Shown: positions 9,378 through 18,932, numbered from the stretch's first letter. The stretch is 64,000 nucleotides of DNA from Amphibacillus cookii (GCF_016908375.1 NZ_JAFBDS010000001.1:529142-593141), one strand, 5' to 3'. Notes: generated by a model from the letters alone, not told the origin. Translations and numbers: made by a program.

Positions 9378-11012
9378 ATGCAACGAAGTAAACGTATTAA
9401 GGTGATGGTGGTGTTAAGTGTTCTCGTTATTCTGATGGTTTTTAACGGTAAAACGGTAGATCTTCATGCACAAGAAGTCGTTAATGCAAGAGATTTTGGT
9501 ATGACACCAGGCGTTCAAGCTTCGCAAACAGAAGCATTACATGCAGCAATGCGACATTTTTATGATCGTGGTGTGGAAGGAACGGTTTATATTCCGGCTG
9601 GAACGTATGCAATTAATGAGGCTGTTCGTTTTCATGCGGGTGTCAATCTCGTTGGTGATGGCATTGGACAAACCGTTTTAAAAAAGGTAGGCACAAGCAA
9701 TAATTATGTAGTCGGTAATCCTATTTTGCCAAGGGGTTCGAATCGCTTAAATGCGACAGTTTCAAACCTGACGATTGATGGTGATCGCAATAATCGAGCA
9801 AACCAAGGATTGGGTCAAATAGGTGGTATGAATATTGATGCAGACGTAAGTCATTTAACTTTAGAGCAGATTGAAGTGCGAGATGTAACGATTGGCTTAT
9901 TGTTGCGTCGCCTAAAGAACTCAACCGTTAGGGATAGTATTATTGATCAATCAAGTGGACACGGAATCGCATTTGGTAGTGAGAATCATCCGGTTGGTGA
10001 TGTCCATGATAACTTGATTACGGGTAATCGGATTACCAATTCAACTGGTGGGAGTGGGATTAACTTATCCCGTGCTACACGCACCACCGTTACCTATAAT
10101 CAAGTGATTAATACTGTACAACAAAGTGATAGCTACGGTGGCATCCGTATTCCAAATGATGGTGCCTATAATACCGTTGAGTATAATGTAATTGAAAATT
10201 ATCCGCGTGGTATTTTTGTTCTGACCGGTGCTCAACATAATACAATATCAAAAAATACGGTCATCAACTCTAGGATTCACGGTGTGTTGATTCAGTCGGA
10301 TAACAATACATTAACGGATAATGTTATTCAGCAACTGGACCCGAATTTAAATATTGAATCTATCATTCGTTTAGCTCCAGGCAGTGGCAATCAAATTCGC
10401 GGAAATAAAATAGAGACGTTTGCTAACTTTAGTAATCCTGGCATTCGATTAACAGGTGGATCAAATAATAATACGATTAGAGATAATCAAATTGATACCC
10501 ACGGTACGGCAGTAAGCATAGAAGGCGGAAGTGGCAATACCAATACAAATAATACAAGGTTAGCCAATCCGATTCAGTTTGATAGTCAAGCAAGTTATGA
10601 GCTTGTTAATCGAAATAGCGGTAAATTATTAGAAGTCGTTAATGCTGGAACAAATCCAGGTGATAATGTTCAACAATGGCAACGTAATTTCCATCCTTGT
10701 CAGCGGTGGCGAGTGGTTAGAAATAATGCAGGGTACTATGAGCTTATTAATCGAAATAGTAATCATGCACTTGAAGTGTTTGATTGGAATACAGCAAATG
10801 GTGGAAATATTGTTCAGTGGAGTCATTTAGGTGGAACGAATCAGCAATGGACCATTGAAAGAACCAGTGATGGTTATTATACATTAGTCAATCGATTTAG
10901 TGGCAAGGCTTTGGATGCACACAATCGTTCTGTACAAGATGGTGGCAATATCGTCCAATGGGATTTAAATCATGGCTTTAATCAGCAATGGAATATAATT
11001 AAGGTACAATAA
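9378..11012 (+). CDS. Secreted right-handed beta-helix protein with C-terminal ricin-type lectin domain
   Basis: 544-residue exported protein. A signal peptide (about 1-31, basic start, hydrophobic core, cut after DLHA) is followed by a Pectate_lyase_3-like beta-helix (about 35-390) rich in Asn/Gly turns and NTI/NTV strands, starting ARDFGMTP. The last 140 residues are three repeats of a ricin B / CBM13 lectin, each with a QxW motif (QRWRVV, QQWTIE, QQWNII). The enzyme class (lyase, epimerase or glycosidase) cannot be read from the sequence. A cre-like site upstream and a xylanase 4 kb on suggest plant-polysaccharide breakdown. The start ATG follows AGGAGGAAAGG. Confidence 0.8.
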   Translation: MQRSKRIKVMVVLSVLVILMVFNGKTVDLHAQEVVNARDFGMTPGVQASQTEALHAAMRHFYDRGVEGTVYIPAGTYAINEAVRFHAGVNLVGDGIGQTVLKKVGTSNNYVVGNPILPRGSNRLNATVSNLTIDGDRNNRANQGLGQIGGMNIDADVSHLTLEQIEVRDVTIGLLLRRLKNSTVRDSIIDQSSGHGIAFGSENHPVGDVHDNLITGNRITNSTGGSGINLSRATRTTVTYNQVINTVQQSDSYGGIRIPNDGAYNTVEYNVIENYPRGIFVLTGAQHNTISKNTVINSRIHGVLIQSDNNTLTDNVIQQLDPNLNIESIIRLAPGSGNQIRGNKIETFANFSNPGIRLTGGSNNNTIRDNQIDTHGTAVSIEGGSGNTNTNNTRLANPIQFDSQASYELVNRNSGKLLEVVNAGTNPGDNVQQWQRNFHPCQRWRVVRNNAGYYELINRNSNHALEVFDWNTANGGNIVQWSHLGGTNQQWTIERTSDGYYTLVNRFSGKALDAHNRSVQDGGNIVQWDLNHGFNQQWNIIKVQ

Positions 11013-11019
11013 GAATGAA

Positions 11020-11050
11020 GAAGCGGGAGAGATCTCCGGCTTCTTTTTTT
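11020..11050. terminator. Terminator between convergent genes
   Basis: Stem GAAGCGGGAGA / TCTCCGGCTTC with one G:G mismatch, followed by T8 on the plus strand. Confidence 0.8.
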
Positions 11051-11843
11051 AATCTGTTTTTGTAAAAAACTCGTAGATACGCTCATCGTTTTGATCGGTA
11101 GCTGAAATGGTATATTCTGCATGTGGCATGTCGTCACTTGTTCGAATACAGTTAATTATGTCAGCAACTTTCTCTTCCATATTAAAGTCATTACCATAGG
11201 GTTGTTCGACATCTAAGCTTATCCGTGGATAGTAAGGCTCATCAGAAGCATTTGTTTTTGGTAGATAAGTAGCTAATAATTGATCATAATATGCCGGATT
11301 ATTAAACTTTCCTTGATTATAATCAGCTGATAGGACGCGATACAATGCAATTTGCTCTTGTTTGTATTGATGGTGATAAGATGTAATGGCACGAATCGAG
11401 ATTGTTTCAACTGAGACATTTGGGTCAAATGCTTTAAGCTGCTCTAATGCTGGCTGGTACTTTTCACTATAAATATGTTGAATAAGAAAATCACCTAAAT
11501 AATCTAACCCGTTTCTTCCGTAATCGAGACTAATTCCCTTAATTTCTCGAGGATTTCCATCAATATACACATAAGCAGTAAAACTAAATTCAGGTTTACC
11601 GACTGTTGTCACCGGAACAGCGATGCGTTGATCATTAAGCATCGGCAAGCCTGAATCCCAATCAAATTTCATTTTCTTTATATTGGGTTCAATTTCCAAG
11701 TGAAAGGTTTCTTGACCTTGGCGAACAATCTCATCACTAATTATCTCTTTTTGTTCTTTATCTCGAATAAATGCTCTTGATTCCTTTGAAACACAACCGG
11801 TTAAGAAAAGTGCCACTAAAAGAAGAATCACCGTTTTTTTCAT
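11049..11843 (-). CDS. Hypothetical lipoprotein
   Basis: 264 residues with a clear lipoprotein signal: basic start, hydrophobic stretch and lipobox LTGC (Cys17). The mature part has no other membrane helix and is mixed alpha/beta with many charged residues. I do not recognise a domain. It is a single-gene unit on the minus strand, divergent from the MBL hydrolase gene; its 3' end abuts the terminator shared with the beta-helix gene. It is expected to be anchored to the outer face of the membrane. Confidence 0.75.
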   Translation of the reverse strand: MKKTVILLLVALFLTGCVSKESRAFIRDKEQKEIISDEIVRQGQETFHLEIEPNIKKMKFDWDSGLPMLNDQRIAVPVTTVGKPEFSFTAYVYIDGNPREIKGISLDYGRNGLDYLGDFLIQHIYSEKYQPALEQLKAFDPNVSVETISIRAITSYHHQYKQEQIALYRVLSADYNQGKFNNPAYYDQLLATYLPKTNASDEPYYPRISLDVEQPYGNDFNMEEKVADIINCIRTSDDMPHAEYTISATDQNDERIYEFFTKTD

Positions 11844-12045
11844 AATTATCTCCCCTAACAGGCTAATAGCTTACCATTTTATTCGTTGAAAATCGTCTAG
11901 CTTTTTTCCTAAAAAATAAAAAAATAGGTTATGGAGAAACTAAACTAGGGAATAAGAATCAAGTGGAAAATAAATAAGGATATCCTTTACATTTCTAAAA
12001 TGGATTTGCTAAGCTATTAATTAAAAGAATAGATGGAGGTTTATC

Positions 12046-12981
12046 ATGACGAATCAACCAGATATCAGTATCATCGATTTAAATGATTTAAATTTACCGG
12101 AACGAACAGGCTCATACATATTACACGCTGAAAAGCTAACACTAATTGAAACCAGTGCCAGTCCTTCGATTCCTTATTTACTAGCAGGACTTAACGATTT
12201 AAATATTGATCCAGCAGATATTAGTTATATTATTGTGACACATATTCATCTCGATCATGCCGGTGGTGTCGGCTTGTTACTTGAATCTTGTCCCAATGCT
12301 AAAGTCATTGTTCATCCACGTGGTAAACGACATTTGAATGACCCATCGAAATTAATTCAAGGGGCAAAAGCCGTGTATGGTGATCAATTTGACCAGTTAT
12401 TTGATCCAATTGTACCGGTCCCATCAGACCATTTAATCGCGAAAGCTGACCTAGACCGCTTGGAAATTAGTAACGATCGGACCTTAACTTTTTATGATAC
12501 GCCAGGACATGCCAAACATCACTTTTCAATCCATGATAGTAAAAGTAATGCTATTTTCACAGGTGATACATTAGGGATTCGTTATCCGATATCAATGACA
12601 AATGGAACTGAGCTTATTTTGCCATCAACCTCACCGAATCAATTTGACCCTAATGCGATGTTGGCCTCTATGAAACGGATTCGCGAATTAAATGTTGATG
12701 CCATCTATTTTGGCCATTATGGTAAATCAGATTATCCCGATCATGTCTATCATCAATTATCGCAATGGTTAAATCGGTATTTAAGAATAAGTGAAACAAT
12801 TATTAAAGCACATCCAGAGCGATCTGTTGAAGACCAGACAGAAGCGATTGCTGAGGCTTTATTTAACAGAGTTGAAGTGGAATCGGATATTAGTGACCCA
12901 ACTGTTTTTGACTATATTCGGCTTGACTTGAACATTTCTGCTCAAGGGATTGTTGATTTTATCACAGATAACCGTCGGTAA
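12046..12981 (+). CDS. MBL-fold metallo-hydrolase
   Basis: 311-residue metallo-beta-lactamase-fold hydrolase. The metal motif HIHLDH lies at about residues 66-71. Further ligands are His in TPGHAKHH near 160, Asp in FTGDTLG near 178 and His in YFGHYGKSD near 227. It is probably cytoplasmic, with no signal peptide. The substrate cannot be told from sequence; the family includes glyoxalase II- and lactonase-like enzymes. The last residues ITDNRR and the stop codon come from an R1 repeat that begins inside the gene, so the natural C-terminus may have been altered. The ATG follows ATGGAGG. Confidence 0.85.
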   Translation: MTNQPDISIIDLNDLNLPERTGSYILHAEKLTLIETSASPSIPYLLAGLNDLNIDPADISYIIVTHIHLDHAGGVGLLLESCPNAKVIVHPRGKRHLNDPSKLIQGAKAVYGDQFDQLFDPIVPVPSDHLIAKADLDRLEISNDRTLTFYDTPGHAKHHFSIHDSKSNAIFTGDTLGIRYPISMTNGTELILPSTSPNQFDPNAMLASMKRIRELNVDAIYFGHYGKSDYPDHVYHQLSQWLNRYLRISETIIKAHPERSVEDQTEAIAEALFNRVEVESDISDPTVFDYIRLDLNISAQGIVDFITDNRR

Positions 12982-13064
12982 ACCGCCTGGCACAAAGGGA
13001 AGCAGTGATGATCTATTAAGGCGGGAGGTAACGGACGCTCATGTCCTGATTCACTCAACGAAAT
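12958..13064 (+). repeat. R1 repeat, 3'-truncated copy overlapping a gene end
   Basis: Begins TTTATCACAGATAACCGTCG inside the MBL gene and provides its stop TAA. The internal stem CCGCCT/AGGCGG and the block AACGGACGCTCATGTCCTGA are kept. The usual TTGAAGTTTCGTTTTATC end is missing, replaced by the RBS region of the next gene. Confidence 0.85.
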
Positions 13065-13080
13065 GTGGAGGAGAAGTAAC

Positions 13081-13749
13081 TTGAAGGTAACTTTACATGT
13101 TAATTATCAGACACCTAATCATGTTGAAACGCTTTTTCAATCACAGCAACTGTCCATCTCTGAAGCGATTATCATTGCTGAAGATTTCATCAAAACAGGT
13201 CGAGTGAAGGCACTGCATTTTGAAGATCCATATGATACGACCTTAACGTTGAAAGAGATAAAGCAATACTTGGAAAAGTTTAAGCAAGATCCTCATGATG
13301 TCACCCTTTATTTTGATGGTGGTTTTGATCATACAAATGGCATGTCTGGGCTTGGCATAGTGATTTATTATTACGAGAATAATAAATGCTTTCGCTTACG
13401 AAAGAATGCACGTGTGCGTGAATTAACATCAAACAATGAAGCCGAGTATGCTGCATTAGAATTAGCCATTCGTGAATTAGAAAGCATGTCGATTCATCAC
13501 CAGGATATAACGATACGCGGTGATGCTAAAGTAGTAATTAATCAGCTGTTAGGTGAATGGCCATGCCTAGATCCTGTTTTAAATCAGTGGATCGATCGAA
13601 TCGAGGCACGGCTTGAACAATGCCATTTAAAGCCTAGTTATGACGTCATTGGAAGAAAATTGAACCAAGAAGCAGACCGTCTAGCCTCACAAGCATTAAA
13701 TAAAACATATATTGAAAGCATGGCAGAAATCGAAAATAACCGATCGTGA
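13081..13749 (+). CDS. RNase HI-like (reverse-transcriptase-like superfamily) protein
   Basis: 222 residues from the TTG at 13081, which has GGAGGAG 8-10 bases upstream; a reading from 13063 would start inside the ribosome site. The C-terminal RNase H fold keeps all four acidic positions: YFDGG, NNEAEYAAL, RGDAKVV and QEADRLAS. An N-terminal extension of about 75 residues is of the type seen in B. subtilis YpeP. It may degrade RNA in RNA-DNA hybrids. The protein ends ENNRS, and its last codons AATAACCGATCG resemble a worn R1 start. Confidence 0.8.
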   Translation: MKVTLHVNYQTPNHVETLFQSQQLSISEAIIIAEDFIKTGRVKALHFEDPYDTTLTLKEIKQYLEKFKQDPHDVTLYFDGGFDHTNGMSGLGIVIYYYENNKCFRLRKNARVRELTSNNEAEYAALELAIRELESMSIHHQDITIRGDAKVVINQLLGEWPCLDPVLNQWIDRIEARLEQCHLKPSYDVIGRKLNQEADRLASQALNKTYIESMAEIENNRS

Positions 13750-13843
13750 GTGGCTGATTTTGACGACTTCATTGCTTAAATGGCTTGAATTTAACCGGAG
13801 TAGCTACTGACGTAAAAGTAAATATACATGGATAGAATTTGAG

Positions 13844-13878
13844 GTGAATGATCAAATCAATGGTCATTCGCTTTTTTT
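13844..13878 (+). terminator. Terminator after the RNase H-like gene
   Basis: Stem GTGAATGATC / GGTCATTCGC (two G-T pairs) followed by T7. Confidence 0.75.
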
Positions 13879-13879
13879 G

Positions 13880-14166
13880 TTCGCCCATGCTGGGCGAACG
13901 CTAACGGGTGAAAGTCCCGAGTACGACCTAGTAGCGGTAAGTACATAGCTAAAGGCAAGGGTGTCCAAGGCGACGTGGAATCTGAAGGAATCCCAAGCCA
14001 TACAAGTAAAGGGGGAACCCGTACAGCTTACTCTTGGATACTTACGAATAAGAGATTAGCCAAATTCGTCCTAATCTCTTGTGTAGAACATTACAACAAA
14101 GTACATGCTTAGTATGAAATTGAACCGCTGTATACGGATCTGTACGTACGGTGGTGTGAGAGGTCA
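13880..14166 (+). mobile_element. Group II intron remnant, ORF and most domains deleted
   Basis: The 5' part has the typical start block GCTAACGGGTGAAAGTCCCG and the phrase GGGTGTCCAAGGCGACGTGG with GGAATCTGAAGGAA. The 3' part (about 14128-14166) is a domain V/VI-like segment, GAACCGCTGTATACGG paired to CCGTACGTACGGTGG-type bases, ending GTGTGAGAGG. The length, about 290 bases, leaves no room for the maturase/reverse transcriptase or complete domain I, so it cannot be mobile by itself. It abuts an R2-type element at its 3' end. Confidence 0.75.
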
Positions 14167-14170
14167 AGGC

Positions 14171-14403
14171 TGGGACAAAACTAAACAGAAGTAATGAAAA
14201 TCTGAACAATCTGGACAAAGCGCAGGAAAAATACGAAGACTCCTGTGGGAATAGCACGAGCTGAAGATCCACTGTGTGAAGCGTTTTTCTTCACACAGTT
14301 AGCTGAAGCCGTGCCCACGGAAAGCGAAGTATTTTTCCGAAGCGTCATCTGTTCTCAGATATTTATGTTCGGATTTTACCTTTCTAATGACGCTTTTGTC
14401 CCA
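14171..14403 (+). mobile_element. R2-type MITE with perfect 10-bp terminal inverted repeats
   Basis: Bounded by TGGGACAAAA and TTTTGTCCCA. The interior has the same scaffold as R2 copies 1, 3 and 4: GTGGG, AGCTGAAG, a long hairpin ACTGTGTGAAG/CTTCACACAGT, AGCTGAAGC, CCCAC. Stem sequences differ but remain paired. It is non-coding. Apparent reading frames across it are unlikely to be real. Confidence 0.75.
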
Positions 14404-14565
14404 ATCTCTCCTACTCGCTGTGTGATTATTGAAGGTGAGCGATCATTTTTGGAAGAAAAGCACGGTTGTATATGTAGCTTTCAGACTTTATAGGTGTCAA
14501 TCATGCCACGCCTATACTTTTTAAGTCTATCATTTGTAAATGGTTATAGTTTGTAAGGGTTGATA

Positions 14566-14603
14566 TATAATACTTGGGGTTCCTTTTTATGTAAGCGCTT
14601 TAT
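14566..14603 (+). promoter_or_regulatory. Xylanase promoter -10 with downstream cre site
   Basis: TATAAT at 14566-14571, then ATGTAAGCGCTTTAT at 14589-14603, a good partial match to WTGNAANCGNWWNCA. A cre site just after the -10 would allow CcpA roadblock repression. Confidence 0.6.
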
Positions 14604-14694
14604 AAAATGGTAGGTGTAATTGAAATACAGTGAGTGAGGAGGTCGGCGTGTTAGCTTTATTGATCTGATCTAATCATTGAGGAGGATAATTCGA

Positions 14695-17600
14695 GTGAAA
14701 AGTGGTCGAGGAAAAGGATTCATTAACTTTATTGTTTGTTTGTTATTGCTAACTCCTTTTTTAAATTTTAGACTTGAGCTGATCAAAGCAATGGAACAAA
14801 CAACTGCTGAGCAACCAAGTATCATCTATCAAGAGACTTTTGCAAATGGTTTAGGTGTTATTGAGCAAGCTGGAGACGCTAGCTTAGAAGTCGTGAGTAA
14901 AGCATTTGAAGGTAACGATAATGATCAAGCTGTTTATGTTAGTGATAGACTCAATAATTGGGATGGTTTTGATATTAAGTTTACCGATGCTGGCATGGAA
15001 GACGGTGACACATATACGATAACGGTGTTAGGATTTATCGATGAAGATGAGAAAGTTAGCGATGACTCACAAGTTTATCTGCAAGCGATTAATAGTTATG
15101 ACTGGATTGCTGGAGCAGACTTAAGGGCAGGTTATAGCTTTACATTAACGGGTCAATATACAGTCGATCGTAGCCAAGACACTGCTGTGCGCATCCAATC
15201 TAACACGACAGCGGCTGATGTTCCATTTTATATTGGACATATTGTCGTTGAACAGTCATCAACAGATAATGACGATAGAGTAGATCAACGTCCTCCTGCT
15301 CAAGACTTTACGATTATAGACTTTGAAGATCAAACATCTGGTGGCTTTGAAAGACGTGGAGATACAGAAGTACTTACGGTAACGGATGAAGAAAACTATA
15401 CACCAGACGGTCGTTACGCATTAAAAGTGACTGAAAGAACCGAGAATTGGCATGGACCAGCTTTACGAATAGAACCTTATATTGATATTGGACACCAATA
15501 TGATATATCCGTCTGGGTGAAGCTAGATAGCCCTGCTAATGCACAACTTCAATTATCTACCCAGATCGGAAGTGATAATCAGGCTAGCTATCACACGATT
15601 CATAGTAAAACGATCCAGTCGTCAGATGGTTGGGTTCAATTAGAAGGAAGTTATCGCTACAATAGCGCTGCCGATGAGTATGTCGCCATTTATATCGAAA
15701 GTTCGGAGCATCGTACAGCCTCTTTTTACATTGATGATATAACCATTGAACGGTCTGACACGGAGAATATTGATATTGAAAGAGATCTGACACCGATTAA
15801 AGACGTTTATAAGGATGACTTTTTAATTGGCAATGCGGTATCAGCTAATGATTTACAAGGGTCGAGACTCGAGCTTTTGACGATGCATCATCAATTAGTC
15901 ACTGCTGAAAATGTAATGAAACCGGATTATGCTTACAATGCCGATAGGGCATTTGATTTTCAAAGTTCTAATCAGCTCGTTGAACAAATAGTAGAGCAAG
16001 ACTTACTGCTCCACGGCCATGTGCTGGTTTGGCATCAACAATCACCAGAATGGCTCCATTCAGATCAAGATGGTCAACCATTAAGCCGATCCGAAGCATT
16101 GGCCAACTTGGAACGACATATTGAAAACGTATTAATCAATTACGGGGAACACGCAATGTCTTGGGATGTCGTCAATGAAGCCATGCTGGATAATCCGTCC
16201 AACCCCTCAGATTGGCGTGCGGCTTTACGAAGATCTGGTTGGTACCATGCGATTGGTGATGATTACGTTGAACAAGCTTTTCTTATCGCCAAAAGGGTAA
16301 TCGATGAAAACGGCTGGGATATTAAGCTTTACTACAATGATTATAATGATGACAACCAAAACAAAGCAGAAGCGATTTATCAAATGGTTAAAGAAATCAA
16401 TGAAAATTATGCAGCATCACATCATGGTGATCGTCTTATTGACGGTATTGGTATGCAAGGACATTACAATTTAAATACAAATCCTGCAAATGTTCGCCTC
16501 TCTATTGAAAAATTTATTTCACTTGGGGTTGAAATAGGGGTGACCGAACTTGATATTATGGCAGGTAATGATCATGTCTTAACAGATGAACAAGCAAATG
16601 CACAGGCTTATTTATATGCGCGTTTGTTTCAAATTTATAAGCAGTATGCTAATCATATTTCGCGTGTGACGTTTTGGGGATTGAATGATGGATCAAGTTG
16701 GAGATCGGAACAGACTCCACTGGTGTTTGACGGAGATTTACAAGCCAAACCAGCTTATTATGCGATTATCGACCCGGATACATTTATCGAATCTTATGAA
16801 GTAGAAGAAACGGAGGCAAACCAAGGTAAAGCAATCTATGGAACACCGATTATCGACGGTGAGATCGATCCAATATGGGAGGATGCTCCGCCATTAGCGG
16901 TCAATCGTTATCAAATGGCATGGCAGGGGGCAACTGGAGTCGCTCGGGTGTTGTGGGATCAAGATCATTTATATGTATTATTCGAGGTCAATGGTGTTGA
17001 ATTCGACAAGTCAAGTGATCATCCTTGGGAGCAAGATTCGGTTGAAGTATTTATTGATGAAAATAATCATAAGACCACTTTTTATCAAGAGGATGATGGT
17101 CAATATCGGGTAAACTTTGATAATGAAACATCGTTTAGCCCAACCCACATTAGTGAAGGATTTGAATCTGCAACCCGTGTTGATCGAGAGGGAAATAGCT
17201 ATACGGTTGAAATGAAGATTCCATTCAGAACGATTAATCCTGAAGTCAAGCAATCGATCGGTTTTGATCTGCAAATAAATGATGCTAAGGATGGTGCGCG
17301 TCAAAGCATTGCAACATGGAATGATACGACAGGTCAAGCGTTCCAAGATCCGTCAGTTTTTGGTGTGCTCACTTTGGTAGAAGCGACCGAAGACCAAGAA
17401 CAACAACCGAAAGAAATCGTCATCGATGCTAATAAAACGGTTTCTGTTTTGGCTAACCAAAAGGTTATTGTACGTGATCGAGATATTTCGATTAAAATGC
17501 CTGAAGATTTACCACGCGGTACTAAGATTCGTGTTACATTAATTGAAGATTTAATTGATGCGATTTCTAAGCAAAATAGACCACTAAAAAAAGCTGGGGA

Positions 17601-18279
17601 TGTGGTAACCGTAGACCTTGTTTTTCCTGATGGTGATCAAGACTATCGAGGGGCATTTATCCTTGAATTAGCTTATGATCAGGACCTTGATTTTGCTTCG
17701 ATTTTTTATCAAGATCAAGCATCAAATAGATGGGAACGGCGTGGTGGCAAACGAAACCCTGAGACAGGTATCATCACGTTAACGGTTCCTGGTTTTTCGA
17801 CTTATGGTGTTTTTGTTGATAATCTGGAAGCGGTTATTGAGGATTTAGACGATCAGATTAGGAAATTAATTGAAAGATTAGAACAACTTGAAAAGCAAGG
17901 TTATCCTACCACTCACTTACGTCAACTAATAACGGATTTAGAACATGATATTGATCAACTACATGCCGATATTGACAACCTCGATCAATCAATAACGGAA
18001 CTATTAACCCGTTTACAAGCGCTAGAAACGGAACTTAATAACCTTGAGGATGACTTAAAAGATAATGACTCTCCACCAGCTGATCAAGAAACAGACGTAG
18101 AGAAAATCTCAGATGACAAGGATTTAAATCAAGATAATCAGATAGTGACTACAGGTGAAATATTACCAGCTACCGCCACATCATTATATAACTATTTATT
18201 GCTAGGTGCTTTAATATTGATTGCCGGTCTTGGGCTATATCTTTACTATTACTATCGAAAAAAACAAAAAATGCAATAA
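14695..18279 (+). CDS. Cell-wall-anchored multidomain endo-1,4-beta-xylanase (GH10)
   Basis: 1194 residues from the GTG at 14695 (GAGGAGG 9 bases upstream). Order: signal peptide (about 1-33), two CBM22-like modules (about 40-190 and 205-355), GH10 catalytic domain (about 365-700), CBM9-like module (about 710-895), beta-rich linker, Leu-heptad coiled coil (about 1045-1125), acidic linker, then LPATA at 1157-1161, a hydrophobic span and the tail YYYRKKQKMQ. GH10 acid/base Glu495 lies in WDVVNEAM and nucleophile Glu618 in GVTELDI. The LPxTA ending points to a sortase, probably the class that prefers LPxTA. It should hydrolyse xylan at the cell surface. It is a single transcription unit with a cre-type site. 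Confidence 0.9.
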   Translation: MKSGRGKGFINFIVCLLLLTPFLNFRLELIKAMEQTTAEQPSIIYQETFANGLGVIEQAGDASLEVVSKAFEGNDNDQAVYVSDRLNNWDGFDIKFTDAGMEDGDTYTITVLGFIDEDEKVSDDSQVYLQAINSYDWIAGADLRAGYSFTLTGQYTVDRSQDTAVRIQSNTTAADVPFYIGHIVVEQSSTDNDDRVDQRPPAQDFTIIDFEDQTSGGFERRGDTEVLTVTDEENYTPDGRYALKVTERTENWHGPALRIEPYIDIGHQYDISVWVKLDSPANAQLQLSTQIGSDNQASYHTIHSKTIQSSDGWVQLEGSYRYNSAADEYVAIYIESSEHRTASFYIDDITIERSDTENIDIERDLTPIKDVYKDDFLIGNAVSANDLQGSRLELLTMHHQLVTAENVMKPDYAYNADRAFDFQSSNQLVEQIVEQDLLLHGHVLVWHQQSPEWLHSDQDGQPLSRSEALANLERHIENVLINYGEHAMSWDVVNEAMLDNPSNPSDWRAALRRSGWYHAIGDDYVEQAFLIAKRVIDENGWDIKLYYNDYNDDNQNKAEAIYQMVKEINENYAASHHGDRLIDGIGMQGHYNLNTNPANVRLSIEKFISLGVEIGVTELDIMAGNDHVLTDEQANAQAYLYARLFQIYKQYANHISRVTFWGLNDGSSWRSEQTPLVFDGDLQAKPAYYAIIDPDTFIESYEVEETEANQGKAIYGTPIIDGEIDPIWEDAPPLAVNRYQMAWQGATGVARVLWDQDHLYVLFEVNGVEFDKSSDHPWEQDSVEVFIDENNHKTTFYQEDDGQYRVNFDNETSFSPTHISEGFESATRVDREGNSYTVEMKIPFRTINPEVKQSIGFDLQINDAKDGARQSIATWNDTTGQAFQDPSVFGVLTLVEATEDQEQQPKEIVIDANKTVSVLANQKVIVRDRDISIKMPEDLPRGTKIRVTLIEDLIDAISKQNRPLKKAGDVVTVDLVFPDGDQDYRGAFILELAYDQDLDFASIFYQDQASNRWERRGGKRNPETGIITLTVPGFSTYGVFVDNLEAVIEDLDDQIRKLIERLEQLEKQGYPTTHLRQLITDLEHDIDQLHADIDNLDQSITELLTRLQALETELNNLEDDLKDNDSPPADQETDVEKISDDKDLNQDNQIVTTGEILPATATSLYNYLLLGALILIAGLGLYLYYYYRKKQKMQ

Positions 18280-18285
18280 CAACGA

Positions 18286-18320
18286 AAAGAGAAGTGACGC
18301 GCTCGTCATTTCTCTTTATT
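18286..18320 (+). terminator. Terminator after the xylanase gene
   Basis: Perfect stem AAAGAGAAGTGAC / GTCATTTCTCTTT (one G-T pair), loop GCGCTC, weak T tract. Confidence 0.75.
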
Positions 18321-18380
18321 ACTTTGCTTTTACAGTAGATGAAGCACACCACATCTGCGATAACCAATGTTGGAAAGGGA

Positions 18381-18932
18381 CTAGAAGGCTTTTAGTTTTT
18401 GTAAAATATGTGATATAGGTAAGCCCATCACATTGTAGTAATCACCATCAATTTTCCTAACAAATTGAGCACCAAGACTTTGGATGCCATAGCCCCCTGC
18501 TTTATCATACGCATCATTGGATTCAAGATAGCTATTAATTTCTTGGTCGTTAAGTGGCCAGAACTCAACAACTGTTTTTTCTACAAAGCCACTTTCAAAC
18601 TGCATTGATCGTAACATGACCCCTGTGTAAACCGTGTGTACGGTTCCACTTAAAGCCTTTAACATCGTGAATGCTTCCGTCTTACTGTTTGGTTTTTCAA
18701 ATATCCTATGATTGAACGAAACCACTGTATCGGCAGTTAAAATAACTTCTTGTTTATCTAAAATTTGTAGATCGTCGTTTTTCAATTTAGCAAGTGTCGC
18801 TACTTTTTCAATGGGATCTTGTAATTGAACTTGCGATTCGTCAACGTCTGGAATACGGAGCTCAAATGGTAATTGAACAATTTTTAATATGTCTTGGCGT
18901 CGTGGAGAAGATGAACCTAATATTAATTTTAC
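18381..18932 (-). CDS. maf: Maf-like nucleoside triphosphate pyrophosphatase, start codon not visible
   Basis: The frame reads like a full Maf protein: VKLILGSSSPRRQDIL at the N-terminus (SxxR-type phosphate motif), LTADTVV (catalytic Asp) in the middle, KAGGYGIQ and YYNVMGLP near the end, about 183 residues against about 190 for the family. Maf proteins hydrolyse non-canonical or pyrimidine NTPs. The expected Met codon is GTA (18930-18932). No ATG, GTG or TTG occurs in frame between the upstream stop and the TTG at 18785, which would drop the first 49 residues and the phosphate motif. It is either a recently lost start or a rare start (an in-frame ATC lies a few codons upstream). Confidence 0.6.
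   Translation of the reverse strand, partial: VKLILGSSSPRRQDILKIVQLPFELRIPDVDESQVQLQDPIEKVATLAKLKNDDLQILDKQEVILTADTVVSFNHRIFEKPNSKTEAFTMLKALSGTVHTVYTGVMLRSMQFESGFVEKTVVEFWPLNDQEINSYLESNDAYDKAGGYGIQSLGAQFVRKIDGDYYNVMGLPISHILQKLKAF

Noticed and set aside
14245-14493. Apparent reading frame of 82 codons
   Set aside because: It runs through the MITE hairpins; composition and lack of RBS show it is not a gene.
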